A DNA stretch of 64,000 nucleotides from Chlorobaculum limnaeum (GCF_001747405.1 NZ_CP017305.1:2188001-2252000); one strand, 5' to 3'. Shown: positions 34,570 to 44,432, counted from the stretch's first letter. Notes: generated from the letters alone by a model not told the origin. Numbers and translations: made by a program.

Positions 34570-35945
34570 CCCAGGCCGCGCGAACCTTCGGCAACGCCCC
34601 GGCGCTTGTCACTGCCGGACGACGCTGGAGCTTCGCCGATCTCGACGGCGATACGGCTCGCATCGCCGCAGCACTCGAGGCGCAAGGCATCCGGCGCGGC
34701 GACATCGTGGCGCTCGTCGCGCCGAACAGCGCACCGCTCGTGCTCGCGCTGATGGCGCTCATGCGCATGGGCGCAGTCGCCGCGCCGGTGAACCACCGCT
34801 TTCCGGCAAGCCACATCGACGGTGTGCTCGCGCGGCTGAATCCAGTGATGATGCTTGACTCGGCGACACTCGAAGCGTTCGTCGCCGAAGCGCTGGCCGG
34901 AGGTAACTTGGCCTTCACCGCCGCTTCGGACATGGAGAGGCCGACATCGATCATCCACACCTCGGCCAGCTCCGGCAAGCCGAAAGCCGCCGTGCACAGC
35001 TTCTCGAACCACTGGCACAGCGCGTTGGGTTCGTCGACGAACCTGCCCTTTGGGCCGGGTGACTGCTGGCTGCTCTCGCTGCCGCTCTGCCACGTCGGCG
35101 GCTACTCGATGCTCTTCAAGAGCCTCTTCGGCGGCGGCGCGCTGGCCGTACCGTCGCCGGAGGCACCGCTCGCCGATGCGCTCGCAAGCTTCCCCGTCAC
35201 CCACCTCTCGCTGGTGCCAACGCAGCTCTACCGGATGCTCCGTGCCGACGGCGGCCCCGAACGTTTGCGACGCCTCGATGCCCTGCTGCTCGGCGGCAGC
35301 GCGGTCAGCGAGCCGCTGCTACGCGAGGCGATCCGCGAGCGCGTGCCGGTTTATCTCACCTACGGCTCGACCGAAATGAGCACACAGGTCACGACCTCGC
35401 CCGGACCGGTCACCTCGGCGCGGGGCGACAGCGGCGTGGTGCTGCCGTACCGGCAAGTCAAAATCGACACGGACGGTGAAATCCTCGTCAAGGGCGAATG
35501 CCTCTTCATGGGCTACCTCGACGAGGGCGGATTGCGCACGGCGCGGGACGCCAACGGCTGGTTCCACACCGGCGACATGGGCGAGCTGTCGGAGGAGGGG
35601 CGGCTGACCGTGCTCGGCAGGAGGGACAGCATGTTCATCTCCGGTGGAGAGAACATCCACCCCGAAGAGATCGAAAAAGCGCTCTCTTCGCTCGAAGGCA
35701 TCGAGGAGGCCGTGGTGGTTCCAGCACCGGATGCGGAGTACGGCGCGAGGCCGGTAGCGTGGCTAAAAGTGCGGGAGAACAACGGGCCGGACGACGCAAC
35801 GATCATGGCGAGTTTACGTAACACGCTCGGCAAGCTCAAAACACCGGTGGCGTACCATCGCGTCCGGGAGTGGCAAACCCTCCCCGGCTCACCCAAAATC
35901 GACCGGGGATGGTACCGCAAGCTGGGTGAATCGGAAAAAGGGTAA
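34557..35945 (+). CDS. menE: o-Succinylbenzoate-CoA ligase
   Basis: 462 residues, ANL superfamily. It activates o-succinylbenzoate with ATP and CoA. Motifs: IIHTSASSGKPKAAVHS (P-loop, with TSASSGKPK instead of the common TSGTTGKPK), LPLCHVGGYSML, YLTYGSTEMSTQV, GWFHTGDMGELSE, VLGRRDSMFISGGENIHPEEIE, and LPGSPKIDRGWYRK with the catalytic lysine region. It completes the menB-menC-menE operon. The context makes the substrate call secure despite the broad family. Confidence 0.93.
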   Translation: MDIVAQAARTFGNAPALVTAGRRWSFADLDGDTARIAAALEAQGIRRGDIVALVAPNSAPLVLALMALMRMGAVAAPVNHRFPASHIDGVLARLNPVMMLDSATLEAFVAEALAGGNLAFTAASDMERPTSIIHTSASSGKPKAAVHSFSNHWHSALGSSTNLPFGPGDCWLLSLPLCHVGGYSMLFKSLFGGGALAVPSPEAPLADALASFPVTHLSLVPTQLYRMLRADGGPERLRRLDALLLGGSAVSEPLLREAIRERVPVYLTYGSTEMSTQVTTSPGPVTSARGDSGVVLPYRQVKIDTDGEILVKGECLFMGYLDEGGLRTARDANGWFHTGDMGELSEEGRLTVLGRRDSMFISGGENIHPEEIEKALSSLEGIEEAVVVPAPDAEYGARPVAWLKVRENNGPDDATIMASLRNTLGKLKTPVAYHRVREWQTLPGSPKIDRGWYRKLGESEKG

Positions 35946-35955
35946 TTGTGTAAAA

Positions 35956-35977
35956 TCTTCATCCTTTAGGATGAAGA
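35956..35977 (-). terminator. Hairpin between menE and the convergent membrane protein gene
   Basis: TCTTCATCCT-TT-AGGATGAAGA is a 10-bp perfect stem. Read on the minus strand it is followed by TTTTA, so it best serves the membrane protein gene at 35994-36509, but it also sits right after menE. Confidence 0.65.
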
Positions 35978-35993
35978 CGATTCTGCCAAGCCC

Positions 35994-36509
35994 TTACTCC
36001 TTCCTCGCCTGCCTTTTCAGCACGAACACTGTCAGGCGACCGCCGAGGCCGGAGAAGGGGGCGTAAAACATGCCGGTCAGGAGCATGCTCATCAGGAGTT
36101 CAGAAAACGATATCTCTTTTGGCTCGGTCACGATTGCGAGCATCTGCCGGAACGTTCCGGCATCTTCGGGATCCAGGCGGGTTGCCCACGCAACCAGAAG
36201 CCGGAGACTTTCGAGACCCGGAATGTAACCGAACCACTTTTCGAGCAGGTATGCGGCAAGCACCGACAGCGCCCCACCGGCAAAGCCGCTCAGCGCGCCG
36301 AGCACGAACGCCTCGCCATACTCGATGCGAATCTGGTTGCGCATGATGTAGTACCAGGCCGCCACCACTCCGGAGGCGATGATACCCGCAAACAGAAACG
36401 CATTGATCAACGTCAGGTAGGGCAGCGTCGTCGTCAGCACGAGCGCTGCCGCTCCGAGGAGCAGCGCGGGTGCTTTCGATGGCCGGGCCGGTACGGATTC
36501 AGCTCCCAT
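35994..36509 (-). CDS. Multi-helix membrane protein, function unknown
   Basis: 171 residues with about four transmembrane helices: PALLLGAAALVLTTTLPYL, NAFLFAGIIASGVVAAWYYI, FVLGALSGFAGGALSVLAAYLL and LLMSMLLTGMFYAPFSGLGG. The loop EKWFGYIPGLESLRLLVAWATRLDPED would face one side. No family recognised with confidence. It starts 3 nt after the dapB stop, so it is the last gene of the parA-parB-dapB row. Confidence 0.7.
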   Translation of the reverse strand: MGAESVPARPSKAPALLLGAAALVLTTTLPYLTLINAFLFAGIIASGVVAAWYYIMRNQIRIEYGEAFVLGALSGFAGGALSVLAAYLLEKWFGYIPGLESLRLLVAWATRLDPEDAGTFRQMLAIVTEPKEISFSELLMSMLLTGMFYAPFSGLGGRLTVFVLKRQARKE

Positions 36510-36512
36510 CGT

Positions 36513-37262
36513 TCAGGCGGAAAAAAGATCGTTCAGGAAATCGTCCATCGTGTAGAAACCGGGCGCCGCGGCGTGGCGCTGCACGAGCCACTCTGCGGCG
36601 CGGACTGCGCCCGAGGCGAAGCTGGTACGATTTTTGGCCGTGTGGGTCAGCTCGATGGTGTCCGACTCGGAATCGATCAGCGCCGAGTGGACGCCGAAGA
36701 CCGAACCGAGACGGATCGAGGCGACCTGCAACTCGTCACTCTGCAACTTGCGGCCATCCTCAAGCTCGCGGACGACCTTGCGCTTGCGCGGATTCGACTT
36801 CAGAATCTCCTCGGCAGCCTTGATAGCCGTGCCGCTCGGAAAGTCCGCCTTGCCGGTGTGGTGCTGCTCGGAGAGCGCGATGTCGAACTGCTCGAACGGC
36901 GCGATCAGCCTCGCGGCCTCGCGGAGCGTCCGGAAGAAGATGTTGACGCCAAGCGAGTAGTTGGCGGAGTAGAACAGGGATGACCCTTCCACGGCAACCG
37001 CCTCCCGAACCTGCGGCATCACGTCGTCCCAGCCGGTGGTGCCCACCACGACCGGCACGCCCGAAGCGACGAGCGCCGGGTAGTTGGCGAGAAAGGCGCT
37101 CCTGACGGTAAAATCGATAATGACGTCCGTTCCCTCGAACGAACCGGCACTGATGGTATCGTTGACATCGAGCACGCGGTCGATAACGTGCGTTCCCGAC
37201 GCGGCCACGACATCGGCTATCTGACGGCCCATGCGGCCATTGCCGACCAATGTTATTTTCAT
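36513..37262 (-). CDS. dapB: 4-hydroxy-tetrahydrodipicolinate reductase
   Basis: 249 residues. It reduces HTPA to tetrahydrodipicolinate with NAD(P)H in lysine and diaminopimelate synthesis. Features: the N-terminal [16 protein letters not shown] Rossmann motif (GxGxMG), [36 protein letters not shown], and the active-site [16 protein letters not shown]. The protein lies between parB and the membrane protein; the functional link to chromosome partitioning is not evident. Confidence 0.95.
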   Translation of the reverse strand: MKITLVGNGRMGRQIADVVAASGTHVIDRVLDVNDTISAGSFEGTDVIIDFTVRSAFLANYPALVASGVPVVVGTTGWDDVMPQVREAVAVEGSSLFYSANYSLGVNIFFRTLREAARLIAPFEQFDIALSEQHHTGKADFPSGTAIKAAEEILKSNPRKRKVVRELEDGRKLQSDELQVASIRLGSVFGVHSALIDSESDTIELTHTAKNRTSFASGAVRAAEWLVQRHAAAPGFYTMDDFLNDLFSA

Positions 37263-37307
37263 GATCTCAGTTTGTTCTTGAAATTCCGGTTGCTGCTTCA
37301 GGCGCGG

Positions 37308-38192
37308 TCACTGACCGATAAGATCGAGGATGCGGTCGAGGTCTTCGCCTGAAAAATATTTGATGTGAATCTCCCCCTGTCCCCCCTTCTTTTCGACGAG
37401 GCTGACCTTGGTGGCGAGCCGTTCGCGGAGCTGCCCCTCGATCTGGTCGAGCTGCACGGCGCGCGGCTCGGCAGCCTGACCGGCCGCCTTCGGCTTGTCC
37501 TTGAACATGTTGTTGACGAGCGCCTCGGTCTGGCGCACCGAGAGCTGCCGCGCCATGATCTGCCGCCAGACCTTGAGCTGGAGATGCTCGCTCGGCAGGT
37601 TGATGAGCGCGCGGGCGTGGCCGGAAGAGATTTCGCGCGTGCGGATACTGTCCTGAATCTGGCGCGGAAGCTTCAGAAGGCGCAGGAAATTGGCGACCGT
37701 GGAGCGGTTCTTGCCCACCTTCTGGGCCACCTCGTCCTGCGTAAGGTTGCACTTGGTGACGAGACTGCGGAGCGCGAGCGCCACCTCGATAGCGTTGAGA
37801 TCTTCACGCTGGATGTTCTCGATGAGCGCGAGTTCGAGCTTGCTGGCATCCTCGTGCGCCTCGATGACGTAGGCGGGAATGAACTTGAATCCGGCGGACT
37901 TGACCGCCCGCAGCCTGCGTTCGCCGCTGATGAGCAGGTAACCGTCGCCGTCGCGGCAAACCGTCACCGGCTGGATCACGCCATTTTCGATAATCGAGTT
38001 ACGCAGCTCGTCGAGCGCCGTCTCCTCGAAGGTCTGGCGGGGCTGGAACGGATTGACCTTGATCTTCTCGACCGGAAGGCTGCCAATCGCGCCCACCTGC
38101 ATCTTTTCTGTTTCCTCAGCTTTTTCGGCGGCTGCAAAGCCCTCTTCGGAGATCAGCGCTTTCAGGCCTCTTCCCAGTGCTTTTTTCGACAT
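37308..38192 (-). CDS. parB: Chromosome partitioning protein ParB
   Basis: 294 residues. It binds parS sites, slides as a CTP-dependent clamp, and partners with ParA in origin segregation. Features: N-terminal MSKKALGRGLKALI, the ParB/sulfiredoxin domain KVNPFQPRQTFEE...LISGERRLRAVKSAG with the GERRxRA CTP-binding box, ENIQREDLNAIE, the helix-turn-helix LTQDEVAQKVGKNRSTVANFLRLLKLP, and SGHARALINL. It starts 23 nt after parA ends. No parS sequence was recognised in the window. Confidence 0.96.
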   Translation of the reverse strand: MSKKALGRGLKALISEEGFAAAEKAEETEKMQVGAIGSLPVEKIKVNPFQPRQTFEETALDELRNSIIENGVIQPVTVCRDGDGYLLISGERRLRAVKSAGFKFIPAYVIEAHEDASKLELALIENIQREDLNAIEVALALRSLVTKCNLTQDEVAQKVGKNRSTVANFLRLLKLPRQIQDSIRTREISSGHARALINLPSEHLQLKVWRQIMARQLSVRQTEALVNNMFKDKPKAAGQAAEPRAVQLDQIEGQLRERLATKVSLVEKKGGQGEIHIKYFSGEDLDRILDLIGQ

Positions 38193-38215
38193 ATCCTCAC
38201 AATTAACCGGCCACC

Positions 38216-39013
38216 TTACTGCTGCCGAACTTTGAATTTCCTGATGTTGCCATCGCGCTCGAATATCTCCTGCGCGAGATCGAGGTAGTCCTTCGAACCG
38301 ATGCTCTGGGCGTCATACAACAGCGCGGGCATACCATGGCTCGGAGCCTCCGAAAGCCTGACATTCCTGCGGATGCAGGTCTTGTAAACCTTATCCTTGA
38401 AGAACTTCTTGACCTCTTCGGCCACCTGCGTGGCCAGCCTGAGCCGCGCGTCGAACATCGTCACCAGCACCCCCTCGATTTCGAGCTTCGGATTCAGGTG
38501 CTTGCGCACGATGCTGATGGTGTTGAGCAGCTTGCCCAGCCCTTCGAGCGCGTAATACTCGGCCTGAACCGGAATGAGCACCGAATCGGCGGCGGTGAGC
38601 GAGTTGAGCGTGATGAGGCCGAGCGAGGGCGGGCAGTCGATGATGACGTAATCGTACTGGTCGCGCACCCCTTTCAGCGCCTTCTGCATGACGTACTCCC
38701 GCTCGCGCATGTTGACCAGCTCCACCTCCATGCCAACGAGGTTGACGTTCGAGGGCAGGACGTCGAGGTATTCGAGGCCGGAGGGCTTGATCGCGTCCCG
38801 GATCTCCCCGCCGTTCACCATAACATTGTAGAAGGTGTTCTCGATCTCGTCCCCGGTTTCGAGGCCGAAACCCGAGGTGGCGTTGGCCTGGGGATCGATA
38901 TCGATCAGCAAGGTCCTGAATTCGGATATCGCAATGGAAGCCGCAATATTGACCGCGGTGGTCGTTTTACCGACCCCGCCTTTCTGGTTTGCAATAGCAA
39001 TGACTCTACCCAT
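38216..39013 (-). CDS. parA: Chromosome partitioning ATPase ParA
   Basis: 265 residues from the ATG of [22 protein letters not shown]; the frame is open further upstream, but that part lacks conservation. Deviant Walker A KGGVGKTT at residues 11-18, [34 protein letters not shown] (Walker B) and [16 protein letters not shown] are present. With ParB it moves origin regions apart. The intergenic region to the divergent glycosylase gene is about 107 bp and carries TATAAT-like sequences. Confidence 0.96.
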   Translation of the reverse strand: MGRVIAIANQKGGVGKTTTAVNIAASIAISEFRTLLIDIDPQANATSGFGLETGDEIENTFYNVMVNGGEIRDAIKPSGLEYLDVLPSNVNLVGMEVELVNMREREYVMQKALKGVRDQYDYVIIDCPPSLGLITLNSLTAADSVLIPVQAEYYALEGLGKLLNTISIVRKHLNPKLEIEGVLVTMFDARLRLATQVAEEVKKFFKDKVYKTCIRRNVRLSEAPSHGMPALLYDAQSIGSKDYLDLAQEIFERDGNIRKFKVRQQ

Positions 39014-39078
39014 GAACAGTAGCCAGCGAAATGGAAAATATTCAAGCGGTTGCTCTTCTTCGGCGACACGACCTATAG

Positions 39079-39084
39079 TATAAT
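39079..39084 (+). promoter_or_regulatory. Candidate -10 element for the glycosylase gene
   Basis: A perfect TATAAT is embedded in CTATAGTATAATAC, which is nearly symmetric and could also serve parA on the other strand. No good -35 is placed at standard distance. If this -10 is used, transcription begins near 39091, which argues that translation begins at 39121, not at the ATG at 39091. Confidence 0.35.
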
Positions 39085-39120
39085 ACTTGCATGACCTTTT
39101 ACAAACAGTTATATCGACCC

Positions 39121-39750
39121 ATGAAAAGGCTTGACGCCGATTTTTACCAGGTGCCGACACTCGCTCTCGCCGAGCGGCTTCTCGGCAAGATTTTTGTGCA
39201 CCGCGATGCATCGGAGCGGGTGACGCGGGGGCGGATCGTCGAAACCGAGGCCTACCTCGGCAACGGCGACGAGGCCTGCCACGCCTGGCGCGGGATGACG
39301 AAGCGCAACCGCGTGATGTTCGGCCCGCCCGGCCACCTCTACATCTACTTCTCCTACGGCTGCCACTACCTGGCCAACATCGTCTCGGAGCCGGAGGGGG
39401 TCGCGGGCGCGGTGCTGCTCCGGGCGATGGAGCCGGTCGAGGGCGTCGGGTGGATGCGTGAGCGGCGACGGACGGTGGACGAGCACGCCCTCATGAGCGG
39501 CCCCGGCAAGCTCACGCAAGCGCTCGGCCTCGGCCCGGCGCACTACGGCGAGAGCCTCATCGGCGACATCTGCTGGCTCGAAGAGGCTCCGGAGATCCCG
39601 CCGGAGCTGATTGGCACGAGTCCGCGCATCGGCATTTCGCGCAGCACGGAACTGCCATGGCGAAAGTTCGTCACCGGCTCGCCGCACGTGTCGAAAACGC
39701 AAAGTGGCGTTGCGTCGAAAAAGAGGAAAAAAGGGTTGGAAAGTAGCTAA
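39121..39750 (+). CDS. 3-methyladenine DNA glycosylase (AAG/MPG type)
   Basis: 209 residues from [23 protein letters not shown]; an ATG ten codons upstream is the alternative. It excises alkylated purines and hypoxanthine. AAG-family blocks: [27 protein letters not shown] with the catalytic glutamate, [30 protein letters not shown] and [13 protein letters not shown], then SPRIGIS. A lysine/arginine-rich tail ends the protein. It is a single gene between parA and mgtE. Confidence 0.92.
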   Translation: MKRLDADFYQVPTLALAERLLGKIFVHRDASERVTRGRIVETEAYLGNGDEACHAWRGMTKRNRVMFGPPGHLYIYFSYGCHYLANIVSEPEGVAGAVLLRAMEPVEGVGWMRERRRTVDEHALMSGPGKLTQALGLGPAHYGESLIGDICWLEEAPEIPPELIGTSPRIGISRSTELPWRKFVTGSPHVSKTQSGVASKKRKKGLESS

Positions 39751-39816
39751 ATTTTCCTTTTTTAGGCTCGTACGGTTACACGAGGGAACATCCATCAAGT
39801 CAACCTCAAGGCAGCC

Positions 39817-41199
39817 ATGATCGGCACTCCAATCCTTCCCGAAATCCGCGAGCTGATCGAGCAGAGGAACTTCAGCGCCCTGCAACGCCTCTTCGACGAC
39901 TGGCTGCCGGTTGATCTGGCCGAGCTGATCTCCGACCTGCCCGAAAACGAGCAGGCGATCCTCTTCCGGCTGCTCACCAAGGAGGCGGCCACAGAAACTT
40001 TCGAGTACCTCGACTTCGACGCCCAGCAGAACCTCCTCAACGCGCTGACGCAGAAGGATGTCACGCACATCCTCAACAGCATGTCGGCCGACGACCGCAC
40101 GGCGCTGCTCGAAGAGCTGCCCGGCCCGGTGGCGCAGGAGCTGATCAAGCTGCTCTCGTTCAAGGAGTTCAAGATCGCCAAAACGCTGCTCGCCTACGCC
40201 GAAGACAGCGTCGGACGTCTCATGTCGCCGGACTTTTTGAGCGTCAAGAAGGATTGGGAAATCGGCAAGGTGCTCGAATACATCCGCACCCACGGTCACG
40301 AGAGCGAGACGCTGAACGTCATCTACGCGGTGGACGACCACGGCAAGCTCGTCGGCGAAATGCTTGCCCGCGACCTGTTGCTCTCGCCGCTCGACAAAAA
40401 AGTCGAGGAGATCATCGACGAAGACAAGCTGATCACCCTCACGGCCACGCAGGATCAGAAAGACGCGCTCGAAGCCTTCAAGCGCTACGACCGGGTCGCC
40501 CTGCCGGTGGTCGATTCGAACGGCTACCTGATCGGCGTCGTCACGGTTGACGACATGCTCGACGTCGCCGAAGAGGAGGAGACCGAAGACATCCAGAAGT
40601 TCGGCGGTATCGAAGCCCTCGACGAACCCTACATCGACGTGCCGCTGCTCCAGCTCGTCAGGAACCGCGCCGTCTGGCTGGTGGTGCTCTTTCTCGGCGA
40701 GATGCTCACGGCCTCGGCGATGGCCTATTTCGAGGACGAACTGGCCAAGGCGATCGTGCTGGCCACCTTCATTCCGCTGATCATTTCGAGCGGCGGCAAC
40801 TCCGGCTCCCAGGCGGCCACGCTGATCATCCGCTCGCTGGCGCTCGGCGAAATCACCGTGCGCGACTGGTGGGCTGTGATGAAGCGGGAGATTCTTTCGG
40901 GCCTGATGCTGGGAAGCCTTCTGGGCCTCATCGGCGTTTTCCGGGTGGTGTTCTGGGCCACGCTCCTGGGCCACTACACCGTCATGTGGCTGCTGCTGGG
41001 CATCACCGTAGGGCTCTCTTTGCTCGGCATCGTACTGTGGGGAACGCTGGCGGGCTCGATGCTTCCGTTGTTGCTGAAGCGTCTCGGCATCGACCCGGCC
41101 ACCTCGTCAGCGCCATTCGTGGCGACGCTGGTGGACGTCACCGGCATCGTCATCTACTTCAGCTTCGCCTCGCTGCTGCTCAAGGGCGTGCTGCTGTGA
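39817..41199 (+). CDS. mgtE: Magnesium transporter MgtE
   Basis: 460 residues, full length. N-terminal helical regulatory domain about 1-125 ([20 protein letters not shown]), tandem CBS domains about 125-255 ([15 protein letters not shown]...[21 protein letters not shown]), then a plug helix and five transmembrane helices including [19 protein letters not shown] and [27 protein letters not shown], the conserved pore segment. It forms a dimeric Mg2+ channel gated by cytosolic magnesium. Magnesium supply is relevant for chlorophyll synthesis, but no link is shown. It stands alone. Confidence 0.95.
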   Translation: MIGTPILPEIRELIEQRNFSALQRLFDDWLPVDLAELISDLPENEQAILFRLLTKEAATETFEYLDFDAQQNLLNALTQKDVTHILNSMSADDRTALLEELPGPVAQELIKLLSFKEFKIAKTLLAYAEDSVGRLMSPDFLSVKKDWEIGKVLEYIRTHGHESETLNVIYAVDDHGKLVGEMLARDLLLSPLDKKVEEIIDEDKLITLTATQDQKDALEAFKRYDRVALPVVDSNGYLIGVVTVDDMLDVAEEEETEDIQKFGGIEALDEPYIDVPLLQLVRNRAVWLVVLFLGEMLTASAMAYFEDELAKAIVLATFIPLIISSGGNSGSQAATLIIRSLALGEITVRDWWAVMKREILSGLMLGSLLGLIGVFRVVFWATLLGHYTVMWLLLGITVGLSLLGIVLWGTLAGSMLPLLLKRLGIDPATSSAPFVATLVDVTGIVIYFSFASLLLKGVLL

Positions 41200-41328
41200 G
41201 GGGTGCGGGCAAGCTGGAGTGGTTCCGGGCGGTTCACGACAGAGCGCATCGCTCCATTGTTCAGGTTTGAACGTTTCTCGATGTTTTTCGTTACTATTTC
41301 CATGTAAAGACAAATCAGCGAGCGTGAT

Positions 41329-41553
41329 ATGAACGAGTGGCAAAAGCGGATTTCCATCGATCCGAATCAATGCGGTGGACGCCCCTGCATCCGCGGATTG
41401 AGAATCAGGGTAATCGATATTCTCGACCTTCTTGCAGCAGGCCTCAGTCAGGATGAAATCCTTGAAGAACTCCCCGATCTTGAAAAAGAGGATATTCTGG
41501 CAGCTTTAAAATATGCCAGCCAGAAACTCAACCATCCGGTCATTGCCGCATGA
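41329..41553 (+). CDS. DUF433 antitoxin
   Basis: 74 residues: RISIDPNQCGGRPCIRGLRIRVIDILDLLAAGLSQDEILEELPDLEKEDILAALKYAS is the full DUF433 signature (D-P-x-x-x-G-G-x-P-x-I-x-G-T/L-R), a winged helix-like antitoxin. The stop overlaps the start of the DUF5615 gene (ATGA). Together they form a recognised toxin-antitoxin arrangement. Confidence 0.88.
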   Translation: MNEWQKRISIDPNQCGGRPCIRGLRIRVIDILDLLAAGLSQDEILEELPDLEKEDILAALKYASQKLNHPVIAA

Positions 41554-41894
41554 TACTCTGGATCGATGCGCATCTTTCGCCATCATTGGCAGCGTGGATC
41601 AACCGAACATATCCGGCCATTCAGGCCAAATCGTTGAGCAGCATGAATTTGCAACGAGCCCATGATCGAACCATATTCAAGGCTGCCAGAGAAGCGAACG
41701 CCGTCATCATGAGCAAAGATGCGGACTTCCTCAAACTTGTCGATCAATACGGTACGCCACCTCAACTGCTCTGGATCACGTGTGGCAATACATCGAATGC
41801 CAGAATGAGGGCGGTACTGGAAAAATCTCTCGATAAAGCTGCGGAATTATTGCTTTCGGGAGAGCCGATCATTGAAATCAGCGATTTGCGTTAA
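41550..41894 (+). CDS. DUF5615 PIN-like toxin
   Basis: 114 residues: ILWIDAHLSPSLAAWI (first acidic residue), SMNLQRAHDRTIFKAAREANAVIMSKDADFLKL (central acidic residues) and PPQLLWITCGNTSNARM match DUF5615, a PIN-like ribonuclease fold. It is presumably an RNase neutralised by the DUF433 protein encoded just upstream. Activity inferred from family. Confidence 0.87.
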   Translation: MILWIDAHLSPSLAAWINRTYPAIQAKSLSSMNLQRAHDRTIFKAAREANAVIMSKDADFLKLVDQYGTPPQLLWITCGNTSNARMRAVLEKSLDKAAELLLSGEPIIEISDLR

Positions 41895-41938
41895 GTCGCG
41901 CGTTCTGTTTCGTACCGTTTTTCCTCAGCGACAAACAA

Positions 41939-42625
41939 TCACCACAACTGCCAGTTTCCGGTTTGATAAACATAGATCGAGAGGCCGATATTCGTCACTC
42001 CGTGCGCCACGATGCAGCTCAGCAAATCCTTGCGCCACACATATAGACCGGCCATGAGCAGGCCGTAGGCGATGGATGCGGGCCACTCCGGCGTGGTGTG
42101 GCCGAGGGTGAAAACCAGCGTTGAAACGATGACGGCCACCCACGACCACGCTCCCGGCTGGACGTCGTTGACGGATCGTTCATCCATTGCAATGGACAGC
42201 GCGTCGGTCGCCTTGCTCTTCCGCGCCTCGTCCCACTGCAAGGCCACGCGGAAAACAAAACCGCGCATCAGCACCTCTTCAAAAACCGGTACCAGAACGC
42301 CCGCCGCCAGCAATCGCAGCACAAAAGCGCTTTGAGACCAGGGCTTTCCATCCGCAATCGAAACAAATGGAGTCAACAGTGCAATCCAGAGAATCAAACC
42401 GGCAACGCCAGCCAGAATCCCCACGAGAGTTGAAACGACAGGTGACTTTGGGCCTTTGAAGGAAAAGAACCACTGCCTGGCCGACAGCAGCGTGGCGGAG
42501 ACGATGACGATGCGAAGGAGATAATTCACCTCCATCGGCACGAACCGCTCGGCTACCGTAGCGATCAGCACATAGGCAAAATACGGAGCCGCGTATGGCA
42601 CCAGAAGCCTGTGATTAGGAATCAC
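41939..42625 (-). CDS. CPBP-family intramembrane metalloprotease
   Basis: 228 residues with several transmembrane helices. The CPBP motifs are EEVLMRGFVFR (116 on), FTLGH (172-176) and AHGVTNIGLSIYVYQTGNWQLW at the C-terminus, supplying the glutamates, histidines and asparagine of the active site. The W-ended tail and the spacing resemble the CAAX protease-related group associated with PEP-CTERM/exosortase systems, but no exosortase is visible here. Its start overlaps the stop of the small membrane protein gene by 11 nt, so the two are an operon. Confidence 0.82.
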   Translation of the reverse strand: MIPNHRLLVPYAAPYFAYVLIATVAERFVPMEVNYLLRIVIVSATLLSARQWFFSFKGPKSPVVSTLVGILAGVAGLILWIALLTPFVSIADGKPWSQSAFVLRLLAAGVLVPVFEEVLMRGFVFRVALQWDEARKSKATDALSIAMDERSVNDVQPGAWSWVAVIVSTLVFTLGHTTPEWPASIAYGLLMAGLYVWRKDLLSCIVAHGVTNIGLSIYVYQTGNWQLW

Positions 42626-42884
42626 TGCCTGTTACAGCCTTGCTGGCTGCCTTCGCTTTACGAGCCATTTCGATGCGGCGGGTGCGGATAAAATCAAATA
42701 CCGCAACAGGTATAAAGATTATGGCCATAATCCTGTTAAAATCCATATGTCGGAACATTTCGGGATCGGTCGTAAACCAACCGTCATACACGCACCAGAG
42801 GCCCAGCGCAAATAAAAACACAGACAAAAAATACGGCCCAAGCGCCGGCGGTGGTGGTTGCTGTGGTTTTTTTTCTTCAGTCAT
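42615..42884 (-). CDS. Small membrane protein, paralogue of 50720-50965
   Basis: 89 residues. A proline-rich N-terminus precedes GPYFLSVFLFALGLWCVYDGWFTTDPEMF, then DFNRIMAIIFIPVAVFDFIRTRR, two transmembrane segments with the conserved loop YDGWFTTDPEMFxHMDFNR. A second copy in the window shares this loop exactly. Unknown function; here it precedes and overlaps the CPBP protease gene. Confidence 0.7.
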   Translation of the reverse strand: MTEEKKPQQPPPPALGPYFLSVFLFALGLWCVYDGWFTTDPEMFRHMDFNRIMAIIFIPVAVFDFIRTRRIEMARKAKAASKAVTGSDS

Positions 42885-43070
42885 TGCAACTAAGTTATAG
42901 CTATTTCAGAAAGCGTAAAATTTACACATTATTTCACTTAAGCCCAAAATAAGATGCGGCCTGATTCTCTCGAACCGCTTTGCCATCTGTCTTTTGAACA
43001 GGCCAGTCAAACCTATCCGCACAATCCGGAAAAAACTGTAAGTTCCATCAAAACCAACAGTCCAAATCCT

Positions 43071-44180
43071 ATGACCTCACCACAACACGTCATCATCGGC
43101 CTTTCGGGGGGCGTCGATTCTTCGACGGCGGCATGTTTGCTTGTACGGCAGGGGCATCGCGTGACCGGGCTGAACATCCGCGTGCTCGACACGCCGGTGG
43201 ACGCGCCGGTGCTGGCGCCTTCGGCGATGCGCGTCAGCGACTCGGAAGAGTTTGATTTTCCGGTGTTTACGCTGAACCTGAGCGAGAAGTTCGCCCGTGA
43301 TGTGATCGGCTATTTTCATGACGACTATCTCGCCGGACGGACGCCGAATCCGTGCATGGTGTGCAACAAGACTGTCAAGTGGTTCGGGCTGTTCGAGGCG
43401 ATGCGCCTGCTCGGCGCGGATTTCGTGGCGACCGGCCACTACGCCCGCACGGAGTCGCGCGATGGCGTAACCAGGCTTCGCAAAGGGGTCGATCCGGAGA
43501 AGGATCAGAGTTATTTCCTCTGGATGCTCAGCCGCGCGGAGCTTGCGCAAACGCTCTTTCCGCTGGGCGGCTACACCAAGCCGGAGGTGCGGGAGCTGGC
43601 GCGGTCGTTCGGGGTTCATGCGGCGGAAAAGAAAGAGAGCCAGGAGATTTGCTTCGTGCCGCACGACGACTATTGCGCCTACCTCGCCGGGGCGATCCCC
43701 GGCCTCGAAGCGCGGGTCGCGGGCGGCGAGATCGTCGATCAGGCGGGCAAGGTGATCGGCCACCACCGGGGCTATCCGTTCTACACCATCGGCCAGCGTC
43801 GCGGCCTCGGTGTGGCGACCGGCGAACCGGTCTATGTGACCGAGATAGACGCCGCGCACAACCGCATCCGCGTCGGCGGCAAGGCCGATCTCGAATGCCG
43901 CAGCCTCATCGCCTCCGGCATGAACTGGATCGGCGTCGCCGCGCCGGACGCGCCCTTCGACGCCGAAGCGCGAATCCGCTACCGCGACCGGCAGAGCGCC
44001 TGCGCGGTCGAGCCGCTCGCAGGTAACGGGAGCGACCGGGCGCGAGTGACTTTCCGCGAACCCAAGCTGGGCGTGGCCTGCGGGCAAGCGGTGGTGTTCT
44101 ACGACGGCGACGAGGTACTCGGCGGAGGAACTATCACGGAGGTGAATCCTGAAACGCAGAATCAGAAGATATTGGGCTGA
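43071..44180 (+). CDS. mnmA: tRNA-specific 2-thiouridylase
   Basis: 369 residues from MTSPQHVIIGLSGGVDSS; the frame is open further upstream without conservation. PP-loop ATPase that thiolates uridine-34 of tRNA-Lys, Glu and Gln. Features: GLSGGVDSSTAA (PP-loop), NPCMVCNKTVKWF with the first catalytic cysteine, TGHYAR, DPEKDQSYFLWML, KKESQEICFVPHDDY with the second cysteine, and the C-terminal FYTIGQRRGLGVA. The last codons and TGA stop lie within a copy of repeat A (ATTGGGCTGAAGCCC), so a repeat insertion has set the C-terminus. Confidence 0.94.
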   Translation: MTSPQHVIIGLSGGVDSSTAACLLVRQGHRVTGLNIRVLDTPVDAPVLAPSAMRVSDSEEFDFPVFTLNLSEKFARDVIGYFHDDYLAGRTPNPCMVCNKTVKWFGLFEAMRLLGADFVATGHYARTESRDGVTRLRKGVDPEKDQSYFLWMLSRAELAQTLFPLGGYTKPEVRELARSFGVHAAEKKESQEICFVPHDDYCAYLAGAIPGLEARVAGGEIVDQAGKVIGHHRGYPFYTIGQRRGLGVATGEPVYVTEIDAAHNRIRVGGKADLECRSLIASGMNWIGVAAPDAPFDAEARIRYRDRQSACAVEPLAGNGSDRARVTFREPKLGVACGQAVVFYDGDEVLGGGTITEVNPETQNQKILG

Positions 44181-44386
44181 AGCCCGAATTTCTTTTTTGC
44201 CTGTCACCCCCGGCATGAATGCCGGGGCAATTGTTTAAGAGTTTGAATCACTTGAAGAGAGCGATAGACTCTGCCATATTCAGGAGGGATTTATCCCGAC
44301 GGACATTCATCACTCTTACATTCATATTGCCCCGGCTTTTAAGCCGGGGTTAAAGGACAATCAAAAAATCCGGGCTTCAGACCAAT
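44171..44386. repeat. Composite palindromic repeat A (full copy)
   Basis: Left half: ATTGGGCTGAAGCCCGAATT and CCCCGGCATGAATGCCGGGG, then CAATTGTTTAAGAG. Middle hairpin: GGAGGGATTTATCCCGACGG. Right half is inverted: GCCCCGGCTTTTAAGCCGGGG and CCGGGCTTCAGACCAAT. The 44181-44501 gap contains this element and the next hairpin, and no gene. Confidence 0.8.
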
Positions 44387-44432
44387 TTCTCATAGACCTT
44401 TACGAAAGATTATCAACAAACCACTATACTTA

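Noticed and set aside
37263-39090. Chromosome origin near parAB
   Set aside because: parA and parB are present, but I saw no dnaA, DnaA-box cluster or parS palindrome, so no origin is called.
38216-39211. 66-residue N-terminal extension on ParA
   Set aside because: The extension overlaps the divergent promoter region and the glycosylase start, while [13 protein letters not shown] is the normal ParA beginning.
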